A DNA stretch of 64,000 nucleotides, taken from contig JAFLEF010000024.1 of NCBI GenBank assembly GCA_017309115.1, positions 1 to 64,000 on the forward strand, written 5' to 3'. The first letter of the stretch is position 1. Every line of letters begins with the position of its first letter. This stretch comes from Verrucomicrobiota bacterium (GTDB taxonomy: Bacteria; Verrucomicrobiota; Verrucomicrobiia; Limisphaerales; UBA9464). A model generated the notes under the pieces. That model saw only the letters and a list, made by a program, of their open reading frames with translations, was not told the origin of the DNA and searched no databases. Below, one piece after another: positions 44,879-52,964 of the stretch. A program made the position numbers and the translations under genes.

Positions 44879-45436
44879 ATGAACACGACCAACAGCAATC
44901 TCCTCCAGCCCCTGACCATCGCCACCGCTCCTGACTCCTCGAAGCCGGTACTCGAAGGCATCCAGAAGGCCTTCGGCTTCATCCCGAACCTAATGGCGAC
45001 GTTTGCCAACTCGCCCGAGGTCCTTAAGGGCTATCTGGCTTTGGATGCCGAGTGGGAGAAAACCGCATTCACCCCGCCGGAGCGCCAAATGGTGCTCATT
45101 ACCGCAAGTCTCGAGAACGGCTGCAGCTACTGTTTGGCGGCGCACTGCACCATCGCAAAGGGTTTCATGGGAGTTCCGGCCGAAGTCGTCGCCGCCATCC
45201 GTACCCGGAAAGCCACCGGCGACACCAAGGTCGATGCGTTGGTGGCCCTCGTTCGTGAACTGGTTTCCCAACGCGGCCATGCCCAGCCGGCAACCATCGA
45301 ACGATTTCTCGCCGCCGGTTACTCGAAGCCGCAGGTGATGGAGTTGCTGCTCGGCATCGCCCTCAAGACGATCAGCAACTACCTTGACCACCTCAATCCC
45401 GCGCCGCTGGATGCCGCGTTTGCCGCCGAAAAATAA
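44879..45436 (+). CDS. Carboxymuconolactone decarboxylase / AhpD-like protein
   Basis: A 185-residue protein of the CMD/AhpD-like superfamily. The redox centre is CSYCLAAHC (Cys82, Cys85, His89), the CxxC-x3-H pattern of peroxidase-related AhpD-like proteins, preceded by ERQMVLITASLENG. The N-terminal IQKAFGFIPNLMATFANSPEVLKGYLALD segment is usual for the subfamily. It probably has disulfide reductase or peroxidase-supporting activity rather than true decarboxylase activity. Divergent LysR gene upstream, likely its regulator. Its stop codon lies 75 bases before the convergent NlpC/P60-type gene ends. Confidence 0.9.
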   Translation: MNTTNSNLLQPLTIATAPDSSKPVLEGIQKAFGFIPNLMATFANSPEVLKGYLALDAEWEKTAFTPPERQMVLITASLENGCSYCLAAHCTIAKGFMGVPAEVVAAIRTRKATGDTKVDALVALVRELVSQRGHAQPATIERFLAAGYSKPQVMELLLGIALKTISNYLDHLNPAPLDAAFAAEK

Positions 45437-45511
45437 TCTCGGTGGTGCCGCGATCGAGTGCCAAGCAAGTACCAGGCATTCCAACCTCGGACTCACTCTT
45501 GCCAGTTGGGC

Positions 45512-46810
45512 TCAGTTCGCGGCATCCAGGATCCGGAAATGGCTCGTGGTCCCATTCAACGGCAGGGTGGTGGACGCGTTGGTGACCACGTCCACGGTGG
45601 ACCATTCGCCCACCAACAGATTGGTCGTGATTTGAACCGCGAACGGCGGGGTTCCTCCCGCCCAACTCAGATTCAGCGAGCCGCCCTGAACCGAGGCATT
45701 GAGGACCGGGGCGGTGGGCGTGGGGAAAAGGTACCGGGTGGCATGGTGCAGGTTTTGGTAGAACCAGTTGTCCGAGGTGATGGGCAGGATGCGGACTCCG
45801 GGCGGTGGAATGTTGGCCCCGGTTCCAATCCCGTTGCCCAGGTCAAACACGGCCGGGGTGTTGTCATGACTGCTGAGGATCAACGGGAAGGGCGCCGCTG
45901 CCCCATTGGTCTGAGTTCCGTACTGACCCAGCCAGATCACCACGTGAGAGATGTTCGGCCCGCGGTTGGGCTCCGCATTGATATAGAGGAGATCCCCGGG
46001 TTGAAGCTGGGCGAACAACGAGTCCAACGAACCCGGGGCATTGATGGCGCCCGTGCTGGCGTTGGGACCGTTGAAGTACTGACCTTCAATCATCGTACCC
46101 CACCGGGAGATGCCCCAGCCTCCGTCCGAGGCAGGAACATCTTCCTCGCCTTGGGTGCCGATACCGGTGGGCAGCTGTAGACCTAGGGCAACATTGTAAA
46201 CGAGCGCGGCAAAGTTGCTGCAGTCGATTCCTTCGGTCCCCAAACCGGCGGATTGTTGGTAGGGATTCGCGATTTTCCCCTGACCCGTGGTGGTGTTGAG
46301 TTCCGCCTCCTGGCTGACCACCGACCACTTCCAATAGTTGGGCGCCGTGGTGGGAGCGGAGACAAAGCCATTGGCGTAGGGGTTCCACACCGGATGATGG
46401 TGGTGCTGATACGGCACGCCGATGAACTGACTGGCCACCGCGAGAAGGCGCTGCTGTTGATAAGTCAGTTCATCCATTCCCGCCGGAGCCGGGGCGATGT
46501 CGCCGGCGTTGAAGACCGTCCCACCGTTGGGAAGGGTATGGGCCGGGTTGGCCACCGCGAACAACTGCGGAATCACCGGCCCCCAGCTGTCATGGCGAAA
46601 CGCCGGGCTGTACCAGTCAGCGAAGGCCGGCGAGGACGAATACGTGGTCAGGGCAGTCACGCGCGTGGCGAGATCGGGGGCGGAAGAAACCTCGGAGGAC
46701 ACCGAGATCTGGAACGGGGAGACGTAGGATTGGCCCAGCGCCCCAACGAACAGGGTGGACGTTAGGGCCGCCGTGAGAACGCGACGAGGCAACGGACGGA
46801 TCGAGATCAT
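45512..46810 (-). CDS. Secreted NlpC/P60-like protein with C-terminal Ig-like segment
   Basis: A 432-residue protein. ATG 46810 gives a normal signal peptide (MISIRPLPRRVLTAALTS, cleavage near ALGQS). The middle domain has the NlpC/P60 signature: the nucleophile Cys in GTEGIDCSNFAALVYN (about 197) and the His in NISHVVIWLGQ (about 287), with YQHHHHPVW earlier. The last 80 residues (VLNASVQGGSLNLSWAGGTPP, then WSTVDVVTNAS) are a short beta-sandwich tail common at the end of secreted Verrucomicrobial proteins. Likely a cell-wall peptidase or amidase; the substrate is inferred from family only. No partner gene is adjacent. Confidence 0.8.
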   Translation of the reverse strand: MISIRPLPRRVLTAALTSTLFVGALGQSYVSPFQISVSSEVSSAPDLATRVTALTTYSSSPAFADWYSPAFRHDSWGPVIPQLFAVANPAHTLPNGGTVFNAGDIAPAPAGMDELTYQQQRLLAVASQFIGVPYQHHHHPVWNPYANGFVSAPTTAPNYWKWSVVSQEAELNTTTGQGKIANPYQQSAGLGTEGIDCSNFAALVYNVALGLQLPTGIGTQGEEDVPASDGGWGISRWGTMIEGQYFNGPNASTGAINAPGSLDSLFAQLQPGDLLYINAEPNRGPNISHVVIWLGQYGTQTNGAAAPFPLILSSHDNTPAVFDLGNGIGTGANIPPPGVRILPITSDNWFYQNLHHATRYLFPTPTAPVLNASVQGGSLNLSWAGGTPPFAVQITTNLLVGEWSTVDVVTNASTTLPLNGTTSHFRILDAAN

Positions 46811-47138
46811 GAACGTGTGCGAAGGTTGATGACGTTCCACCGAAGTCAGCGAGTCACAGGCTCGGGGCACGCTGGAACGCGGTTTGTTTGGGCGCCCCCA
46901 AATTCCCCGGTTGTCGCCCGGCTGTCCAGAAATGCCCGCCTGGAATGACAGGTAATCCATAGCAGGTAATTACCTGGCACTCTCTTGGGTTCGCACACTT
47001 CTGGAGCAGCCGGGCGCTCCGCCGCCTAAAGGCGGGACTCCGAACCCCCAACGCGCTCAGGGAACCCGCGAAGAATGACAAGGAATCCATAGCCGACTTT
47101 TTCTGTGCGGTTCCGGGCCGATCGGGCATTTACGGGTG
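46811..47138. other. Intergenic region with palindrome and direct repeats
   Basis: Divergent genes flank it. It holds a perfect palindrome CAGGTAATTACCTG (46963-46976), an imperfect direct repeat of about 21 bases with the shared end AATCCATAGC (46943-46963 and 47073-47093), and a CCGCCTAAAGGCGG hairpin near 47020-47034 within a GC-rich segment. No gene is supported. Confidence 0.6.
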
Positions 47139-48710
47139 ATGGTGACCGTCCGAGCCGATCCCGTGGATGACGCCGAACTGCTCTCGCGCTATGCGGTGAG
47201 CCGTTCGGAAGAGGCGTTCGCCGAGTTGGTGCGGCGTCACTTGGACCTGGTCCACTCGGCCGCTCTCCGCCAGGCGGGAGGCAATGCCGCGGCCGCCGCT
47301 GACATCGCTCAAATGGTTTTCATCGAACTGGCCCGGCAGGCGGGGACCCTAAGCCGGCATCCCGCCTTGATCGGCTGGCTCTATACAACCACCCACCGAC
47401 TCGCCGCGCGTTACCTCCGGACGGAAAGCCGAAGAAGACGACGCGAAGAAGAAGCCCAGCACAGGCAGCAACTTCAGCATTCGGCGGAACCCGTGGCCGA
47501 TTGGGGCCAACTCGCCCCGGTCCTGGATGCCGCCCTGAATGAACTGGGCGAATCCGATCGGCTCGCGTTGCTGTGGCGTCATTTCGAACGCCGGCCGTTC
47601 TCGGAAGTGGGTGCCCGATTGGGCCTAAATGAACATGCGGCGCGAATGCGGGTGGATCGGGCCTTGGATAAACTGCGAGGTCGCTTGGCGAAACGGGGAA
47701 TTCACTCCACCTCCGCCGCGCTGACCGTGGCGCTTAGCGGTCCCGTGGTCGTCGCTTCTCCTCCTCAGCTCGCCGCGTCGATTACCCTCGCCGCAGTCGC
47801 CGCCACGCCCCTGGCCCTCAGCACCTTTGGATTTCTCACCGTAATGTCTTCTACTCCGCTCAAGCTTGCCGCCACGGCGCTGGTCTGTGGTGTCGTCGCT
47901 ACTCTGCTCGTGGTCCGTCAGGAATCGGCCCACCGCCAACGGGAGGCGGATCTGACGCGCCAGCTGAACCAAGCGCGGGCGGACCTTCAGTCCGTTGAGG
48001 AAGGCTTGCGCCAATCCGAACAGGAACGCCTTCGCCAGGCCGCCTCCACGGAGGAACTGCTGCGATTGCGGAGGGATGTGGCAGCGCTTCGTCGAGCTGC
48101 GGGTTCCCCCGGGAGAGCAACGGAAACGAACGCCGTTGCTCTTCCCGCTTCCGCGAGCCGGATTTCCTCGACCAAGTTCGCGATGACCATTCCTGTGACC
48201 ATACCTGCCGGTTCCACCTTGCTGACCGACAAATGGACCACCCGCGACGGAAAGGTCGCCTTCGCCCTCGTGACGCCCACTTCGATTGGGACTACCGAAG
48301 CACCGCAGGTCAGCATAATGGCGCGGGTGTTTGAGTGTACCGAAGAGCGGGTCCAAGAGTTGAGTAAGGCGTTGGGCGGGTCTCATTTCGTCAGCGAGGA
48401 ACAGAGGCGGGAACGGGCTTTGGCGGACGGCGTACCTTATCGAAGCCGCACTCAATCCGCGGGATTGTTCACCGAAGACCAACTGAAAACCTTTCTCGCG
48501 CATCTAGAGTCCGCCGAGGGAGTGGATCAGTTGATGGCTCCCGGCGTTACGACTGCGAGCGGCCGGCAAGCTCAGGTTGGGATGCTGAGCGATTCTCCGG
48601 ATGATCCGGTGAACGGCCTGATGTTAAACTTCGTTCCCACCCTCACCGAACAGGGCGACGTGGAGCTCCTCATGAACGTGGACCGAGAGGGGGATCGCAG
48701 CGACCCGTAG
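47139..48710 (+). CDS. ECF sigma factor fused to membrane, coiled-coil and secretin-like regions
   Basis: A 523-residue protein; ATG 47139 (GTG just before). Residues 1-185 are an ECF sigma factor: region 2 from about 18-85 (SEEAFAELVRRHLDLVHSAAL, then DIAQMVFIELARQ) and region 4 from about 130-180 (LGESDRLALLWRHFERRPFSEV). A hydrophobic stretch follows at about 190-265, with two likely spans, then a Glu/Gln-rich coiled coil at about 268-325. The tail of about 190 residues contains APGVTTASGRQAQVGM and LMLNFVPTLTEQGDVELLMN, reminiscent of the secretin beta domain pattern. Membrane attachment would keep the sigma domain inactive until release; that mechanism is inferred. Confidence 0.8.
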   Translation: MVTVRADPVDDAELLSRYAVSRSEEAFAELVRRHLDLVHSAALRQAGGNAAAAADIAQMVFIELARQAGTLSRHPALIGWLYTTTHRLAARYLRTESRRRRREEEAQHRQQLQHSAEPVADWGQLAPVLDAALNELGESDRLALLWRHFERRPFSEVGARLGLNEHAARMRVDRALDKLRGRLAKRGIHSTSAALTVALSGPVVVASPPQLAASITLAAVAATPLALSTFGFLTVMSSTPLKLAATALVCGVVATLLVVRQESAHRQREADLTRQLNQARADLQSVEEGLRQSEQERLRQAASTEELLRLRRDVAALRRAAGSPGRATETNAVALPASASRISSTKFAMTIPVTIPAGSTLLTDKWTTRDGKVAFALVTPTSIGTTEAPQVSIMARVFECTEERVQELSKALGGSHFVSEEQRRERALADGVPYRSRTQSAGLFTEDQLKTFLAHLESAEGVDQLMAPGVTTASGRQAQVGMLSDSPDDPVNGLMLNFVPTLTEQGDVELLMNVDREGDRSDP

Positions 48711-48729
48711 CCTCAGCCGTGTGTGTGCA

Positions 48730-50022
48730 CTAGGTCCGAGTAGAAGACACCGGCTTGCCGAGCAGCCTCGAGCCCGCTAGGCCGCGAAACCATGCCGGCA
48801 GCACCCGTTCGCGGCGACGCCCATTCAGCAACCCGCCGATGAACGTGGAGCGCACGAAGAGATCGTAGGTGAGCAGAGAAAGCGCGATCGTGACTGTCGA
48901 AACGAAGAGCAGCTTGAGCGACCAGTGCCCCGGTAGTTCGGCGACCGCCACCTGCAACCAAACGACGAGCGGCAGATGGACCAGATACATCCAGTAGGAC
49001 GAATCCGCGACGTAGCGAACGCTCGGGTTGGGTCGACGGCAAAGTTTTCTAAAGACGCCGATGGTCAGGAACACGAGCGACCACATCGTGAGCGCGTAAC
49101 TCAGCGCATAGACTGCATGCGCCGCGGTGTAGTGGGGATGGCCTGGATCGCGTTCTATTTCACCCAACAGCAGAATCGCGCCGATACCGAGACCCGCCCC
49201 AATCCAACGCAGTGCGGTGAGCCTGGCGAATTGGGGAATCAACTCGCGCTGCCGACTCAACATCCAGCCGAGGACAAAGAACCCTCCGTAGATCGTCAGC
49301 GCCGGGAAGTGCGGCTTGAGCGACTTATCCGGCGTGTCCATGCCCCAGAAATTCATGAACCACAGTGTACCGGCGGTTGGCACTGCAAGGATGACCAAGG
49401 CCACCGGGGAGTTCGCCAGCCAAGCCACACCTCGGTCGGCCTGCCGGACCAGCACTTCCTGCCACGAACCGGTTCGGCTCAGCACTCCCCGCGCGACCAA
49501 AAACAGCGTGGTGATCAGCGCGAGGTAGTACAGAAACCACAGATGCGATCCGGTGAAGATCCCGGCCGGCAGCGTGGCGAGGGTTTGAAAGCCACCGACC
49601 AGACCGGCCCCGATATCCACGTCACCCCGCAGGCTGGCGGACCCCATGATCCAGCCGGAGATCACCAGCGGACGCAGGAGAAACCAGCCAATCACAAACG
49701 GTACCAGGATGCGGGTTACCCGCGAACGCACGAAGTCTCCCGTTCGTTTGCGATGAAACGTCAGGTGACTGAAGAAGCCCGCCAGCAGGAAGAACAGTTC
49801 CATCCGGAACGAGTGGCTGACGGCCATGAACGCCGTCACCAGCGGACTGGTCGAGACGTCCTGCACCGCCCAGCCCATAAAGACCGGCACGAACGACAGA
49901 CACGCGTGGAACACAACGCCGAGAACGAGCGCAAAGGCCCGCGTGGCATCGAGGTAATCCAATCGCGCGTCATCGGCGGAGCGCAGAGCGATGGGTTGGA
50001 TTCGACCGGTGGGAGAGGTCAT
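48730..50022 (-). CDS. Membrane acyltransferase family 3
   Basis: A 430-residue integral membrane acyltransferase of the OpgC/OafA-like family. It starts with ARLDYLDATRAFALVLGVVFHACLSF, where the Arg-Asp...His pattern and the first span match the family, and has about ten further spans, among them FRMELFFLLAGFFSHL and a late SSYWMYLVHLPLVVWLQVAV. Such proteins transfer acetyl or succinyl groups to periplasmic glucans, O-antigen or other polymers. The acceptor cannot be told. It is transcribed leftward, 35 bases after the preceding leftward gene, so these two may be co-transcribed. Confidence 0.88.
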   Translation of the reverse strand: MTSPTGRIQPIALRSADDARLDYLDATRAFALVLGVVFHACLSFVPVFMGWAVQDVSTSPLVTAFMAVSHSFRMELFFLLAGFFSHLTFHRKRTGDFVRSRVTRILVPFVIGWFLLRPLVISGWIMGSASLRGDVDIGAGLVGGFQTLATLPAGIFTGSHLWFLYYLALITTLFLVARGVLSRTGSWQEVLVRQADRGVAWLANSPVALVILAVPTAGTLWFMNFWGMDTPDKSLKPHFPALTIYGGFFVLGWMLSRQRELIPQFARLTALRWIGAGLGIGAILLLGEIERDPGHPHYTAAHAVYALSYALTMWSLVFLTIGVFRKLCRRPNPSVRYVADSSYWMYLVHLPLVVWLQVAVAELPGHWSLKLLFVSTVTIALSLLTYDLFVRSTFIGGLLNGRRRERVLPAWFRGLAGSRLLGKPVSSTRT

Positions 50023-50057
50023 GGCAAGAGGCAGATTCAGACAGCGGGCCGACCGAT

Positions 50058-50675
50058 TCAGTAGAAGCCGATTTCATCTACCTCGTAGGCGAACGCGTCC
50101 CGGGCCAGGCCAAAGGAGACCAGGTTGACGCTGGTAATCGACTTCGCGTTGAGCGGGGTCTGTTCCGACCAAGCGCGCTTCATGTCCTTGAAAGGGATAC
50201 GAACCTCCTGAAATTCCCCGCGCTTGCCGACAATCGGCGTGCTGGTGTGGTAGTCGAAGTTGGTAATCCCGGCCGTGCCCACTTGAACGCTCAAAATGCC
50301 CTGGGTGACCTTCACCTTCAGGCGAACTCCGGTGTATCCAGTCAGATCCTTCGTCTTGCCCTCTCCGGCGACAAGGGACACATAGCTAACGAAGGCGGGA
50401 ACGCCGCGTCCGGGCACGAGGTCCCCTTTTACGGAGAGCACACCTTTTTCACACTTCGGCGTCGCCTGCGAACGGCTGCCTACGGACGCATCATTGACCA
50501 GGATTCGTTCCTGCCCGAACTGGTTGAGACGGGCGTCCGCGTAGTCGTCGAGGAGCAACGGTACTTTCGGCGACTCGGCCGCCATCGGGCCGAGGTTGAT
50601 CAACAGACCGGCGAAGCCGACGGCGAGGAAGGTGTGAAGGGATTTTCCCACAGCGGGAATTGAGGGTGTCTTCAT
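50058..50675 (-). CDS. Exported CIA30-like protein
   Basis: A 205-residue protein with a signal peptide (FLAVGFAGLLINLGPMAAES). The mature domain reads like the CIA30/galactose-binding-like jelly roll: LLLDDYADARLNQFGQ start, DLTGYTGVRLKVKVTQG middle and VNLVSFGLARDAFAYEVDEIGFY end. Proteins of this fold bind carbohydrate or act as assembly factors; the bacterial secreted ones have no settled role. It is upstream of an acyltransferase gene on the same strand and divergent from a sigma gene with about 208 bases between the starts. Confidence 0.75.
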   Translation of the reverse strand: MKTPSIPAVGKSLHTFLAVGFAGLLINLGPMAAESPKVPLLLDDYADARLNQFGQERILVNDASVGSRSQATPKCEKGVLSVKGDLVPGRGVPAFVSYVSLVAGEGKTKDLTGYTGVRLKVKVTQGILSVQVGTAGITNFDYHTSTPIVGKRGEFQEVRIPFKDMKRAWSEQTPLNAKSITSVNLVSFGLARDAFAYEVDEIGFY

Positions 50676-50883
50676 GGTGACGTTCTTGGCTGCGGCTGGA
50701 TCGTTTAATCCGACGCGTCGCCAGCAGGTGTCCGAATCGGGGAGGTCGGTGACAAAGATTCCGCTTTAAACACCGAGAATCCCTCACGAACCGTCGGTGA
50801 TCTTGCTGATCATCCGGGTTCCCTTGAAAAATCCTGTCACCGCTGCGGTCATTACTGGCACAGGTTCCAAAAGGATGACACGC

Positions 50884-52536
50884 ATGGGCGATACGCTGAC
50901 CTCGCTTGAATTCATCACGGATGCCGAACTCGTCACCGCTTGCCGGCGTGGCGACCGCGAGGCCTTCGCCCAGATCGTCGAGCGCTATCAGCGCCTGCTC
51001 TGCTCGCTGGCGTATTCGGCCACGGGGAGTCTGGGCGAAAGCGAAGACGTGGCGCAGGACGCCTTCGTTGATGCCTGGCGGCAGATGCACACCCTGCGTG
51101 AACCGGAAAAGCTGCGCCCTTGGTTGTGTGGTATTCTGCGCTTCAAGCTCGGGCGGCGGCACCGCTCGGCGCAGCAGGAACCGTTACGACAAGCGGAGCC
51201 CCTCGAGGCGGCCGACGACATGCCGTCGGACGACGTGCCCGCTGTGGAGCTGACGATGAACCGGGAGGAGGAAGCGATCCTGTGGCAGGCTTTGGAAGGC
51301 GTGCCCGAGATTTACCGGGAACCGCTGGTGCTGTATTACCGCGAGCATCGTTCCGTGGAACATGTGGCCGCCGCACTCGACCTCACGGAAGACGCGGTTA
51401 AGCAACGTCTCGCACGCGGCCGAAGAATTTTGCAGGAACGAGTTCTGTCGTTTGTGGAAACCGCTCTTTCGCGGAGCACTCCCGGTCGGGCGTTCACGCT
51501 CGGGGTAATCGCGGCCCTGCCGGAATGGGTGTTACCGGCCAAAGCCGCCGGGTTGGGGGCAGCCATGGCCAATGGCAGCGTCCTGGCCAAGACAACGAGC
51601 CTCGCGGCGATACTGGCCTCCGGCTCGGGCGTGGTTTCAGCGGTGCTGGCCTTGCGGGCGAATCTGGATCAGGCGCGGACCCCGCGGGAGCGCCGTGCGG
51701 TGGTCAAGATTACCGCGGCCGTGTTCTTCGGCGCCTGGGCCCTGCTGACCGGCCTGTACGTGCTGCGGGCGGCGGCGTTTCGTTGGCCGGATGCCGCTTT
51801 AGTGCTGGCCGCGATCACGCAGGCCTTTGTGTTGGCGTTTATCATCGGTCTGCCGGTGGCGTTGCTACGAGTTATGCGCCGGATGCGCCGTTTGCGTTCG
51901 GCCGAGCGACGACGGCATCCCGAATTGTTTGGCGATCCGCGGGATCAGGTGGGCTCCGCTGCGGGGGAGTATCGCAGCCGCTGGCAACTGCTGGGCGTGC
52001 CGCTTGTGCACATCCGGTTCTCGTCACCCGATGATGGCGAGCGACCGGTCTTCGGCTGGATTGCCGGCGGAGATCGCGCCTACGGACTCCTGTTGGCATG
52101 GGGAGGTTATGCGGTCGCACCGTTCAGCTTAGGTGCCGTCGCGGTGGGCTTCTTCGCCCTGGGATCAGTCAGTTTCGGAGTGATTTCGGTCGGTACGGCG
52201 GGGGTCGGTTGGCTTGCCATCGGCTGCATGGCTGTGGGAGTGAGAGCCTATGCGTGGCTGTCCGCGCTGGGCTGGCAGACCGCGGCGGGTGGTGGCTTCT
52301 CCATCGCCCGGACTGCCGCGGAAGGGCCGGTGGCGTTCGCGTCCCACGCCAACGACGCCGTTGCCCGGCAGATGCTCGCCGCACCCGAGGGCGACCCCGG
52401 TCAGCTAACCTTCGTGATCATCATTTCCCTGGCGTCACTCATCCCCATCGCCCTTTACGCCCGGGCGGTGCGGCAGCGCCTGGGCCGACAATCCGCGCCG
52501 GAGGAGAGCGCCCCGGGATCATCGCCGGGCCGATGA
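50884..52536 (+). CDS. ECF sigma factor fused to a multi-span membrane domain with glycine pentads
   Basis: A 550-residue protein. ATG 50884 has AAAGGA about nine bases upstream. Residues 1-185 form an ECF sigma factor: region 2 (DREAFAQIVERYQRLLCSLAY, then EDVAQDAFVDAWRQ) and region 4 (VPEIYREPLVLYYREHRSVE, then LTEDAVKQRLARGRRIL). Hydrophobic spans lie near 230-255, 275-297 and 305-328. A polar segment follows, then eight pentads of the form A-x-G-x-x in about residues 410-450 (ALGSV, SFGVI, SVGTA and so on), and a last span near 515-535. The membrane part has no similarity I recognise to anti-sigma domains. Direct fusion makes this a one-protein membrane-bound sigma device. Confidence 0.8.
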   Translation: MGDTLTSLEFITDAELVTACRRGDREAFAQIVERYQRLLCSLAYSATGSLGESEDVAQDAFVDAWRQMHTLREPEKLRPWLCGILRFKLGRRHRSAQQEPLRQAEPLEAADDMPSDDVPAVELTMNREEEAILWQALEGVPEIYREPLVLYYREHRSVEHVAAALDLTEDAVKQRLARGRRILQERVLSFVETALSRSTPGRAFTLGVIAALPEWVLPAKAAGLGAAMANGSVLAKTTSLAAILASGSGVVSAVLALRANLDQARTPRERRAVVKITAAVFFGAWALLTGLYVLRAAAFRWPDAALVLAAITQAFVLAFIIGLPVALLRVMRRMRRLRSAERRRHPELFGDPRDQVGSAAGEYRSRWQLLGVPLVHIRFSSPDDGERPVFGWIAGGDRAYGLLLAWGGYAVAPFSLGAVAVGFFALGSVSFGVISVGTAGVGWLAIGCMAVGVRAYAWLSALGWQTAAGGGFSIARTAAEGPVAFASHANDAVARQMLAAPEGDPGQLTFVIIISLASLIPIALYARAVRQRLGRQSAPEESAPGSSPGR

Positions 52537-52964
52537 CCACGAAGAAACAGAGAGTGACGCCAAAGTAATCGTCATACCACCAGCCTACCGCGACCACGAG
52601 GCTCGTCGAGTCGCGATTCAAGGTGGAACCCCGCCTCATCGGCCCACTTCTTTCCCTCCCATTCCTGTATCCCTGCTTTCCAGATTCATCCCCCCTCTTC
52701 GCTCGCCGGAGCAAGTCGTCGTGGCATGACTTTCAACGTGCTCGGAGTCGCGGGGACGGCCCGGTGATCCATCCCAACCGGTGATAGGTCACTGCGGTGC
52801 GGGACCCAAATCGCCAACGACAATCGAGGCGCAAGGAACGAACCCGGACCGCTGCAGGGTTCGGCGGGAGGCCACGTTGTTGACGTTGCAGCGCGTGACT
52901 GGCGTCACTCCGAGTCGACGACACTCCACTGGCCGGCTACTGCACTCCCCAGAGGGCGTTCCGT
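52537..52964. other. Intergenic region, one repeat-like motif
   Basis: Between convergent genes. A TTTCCAGATTCATCC motif near 52677-52692, preceded by pyrimidine-rich DNA, resembles the one near 43730. No gene, terminator or other element is recognised in the rest. Confidence 0.5.
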
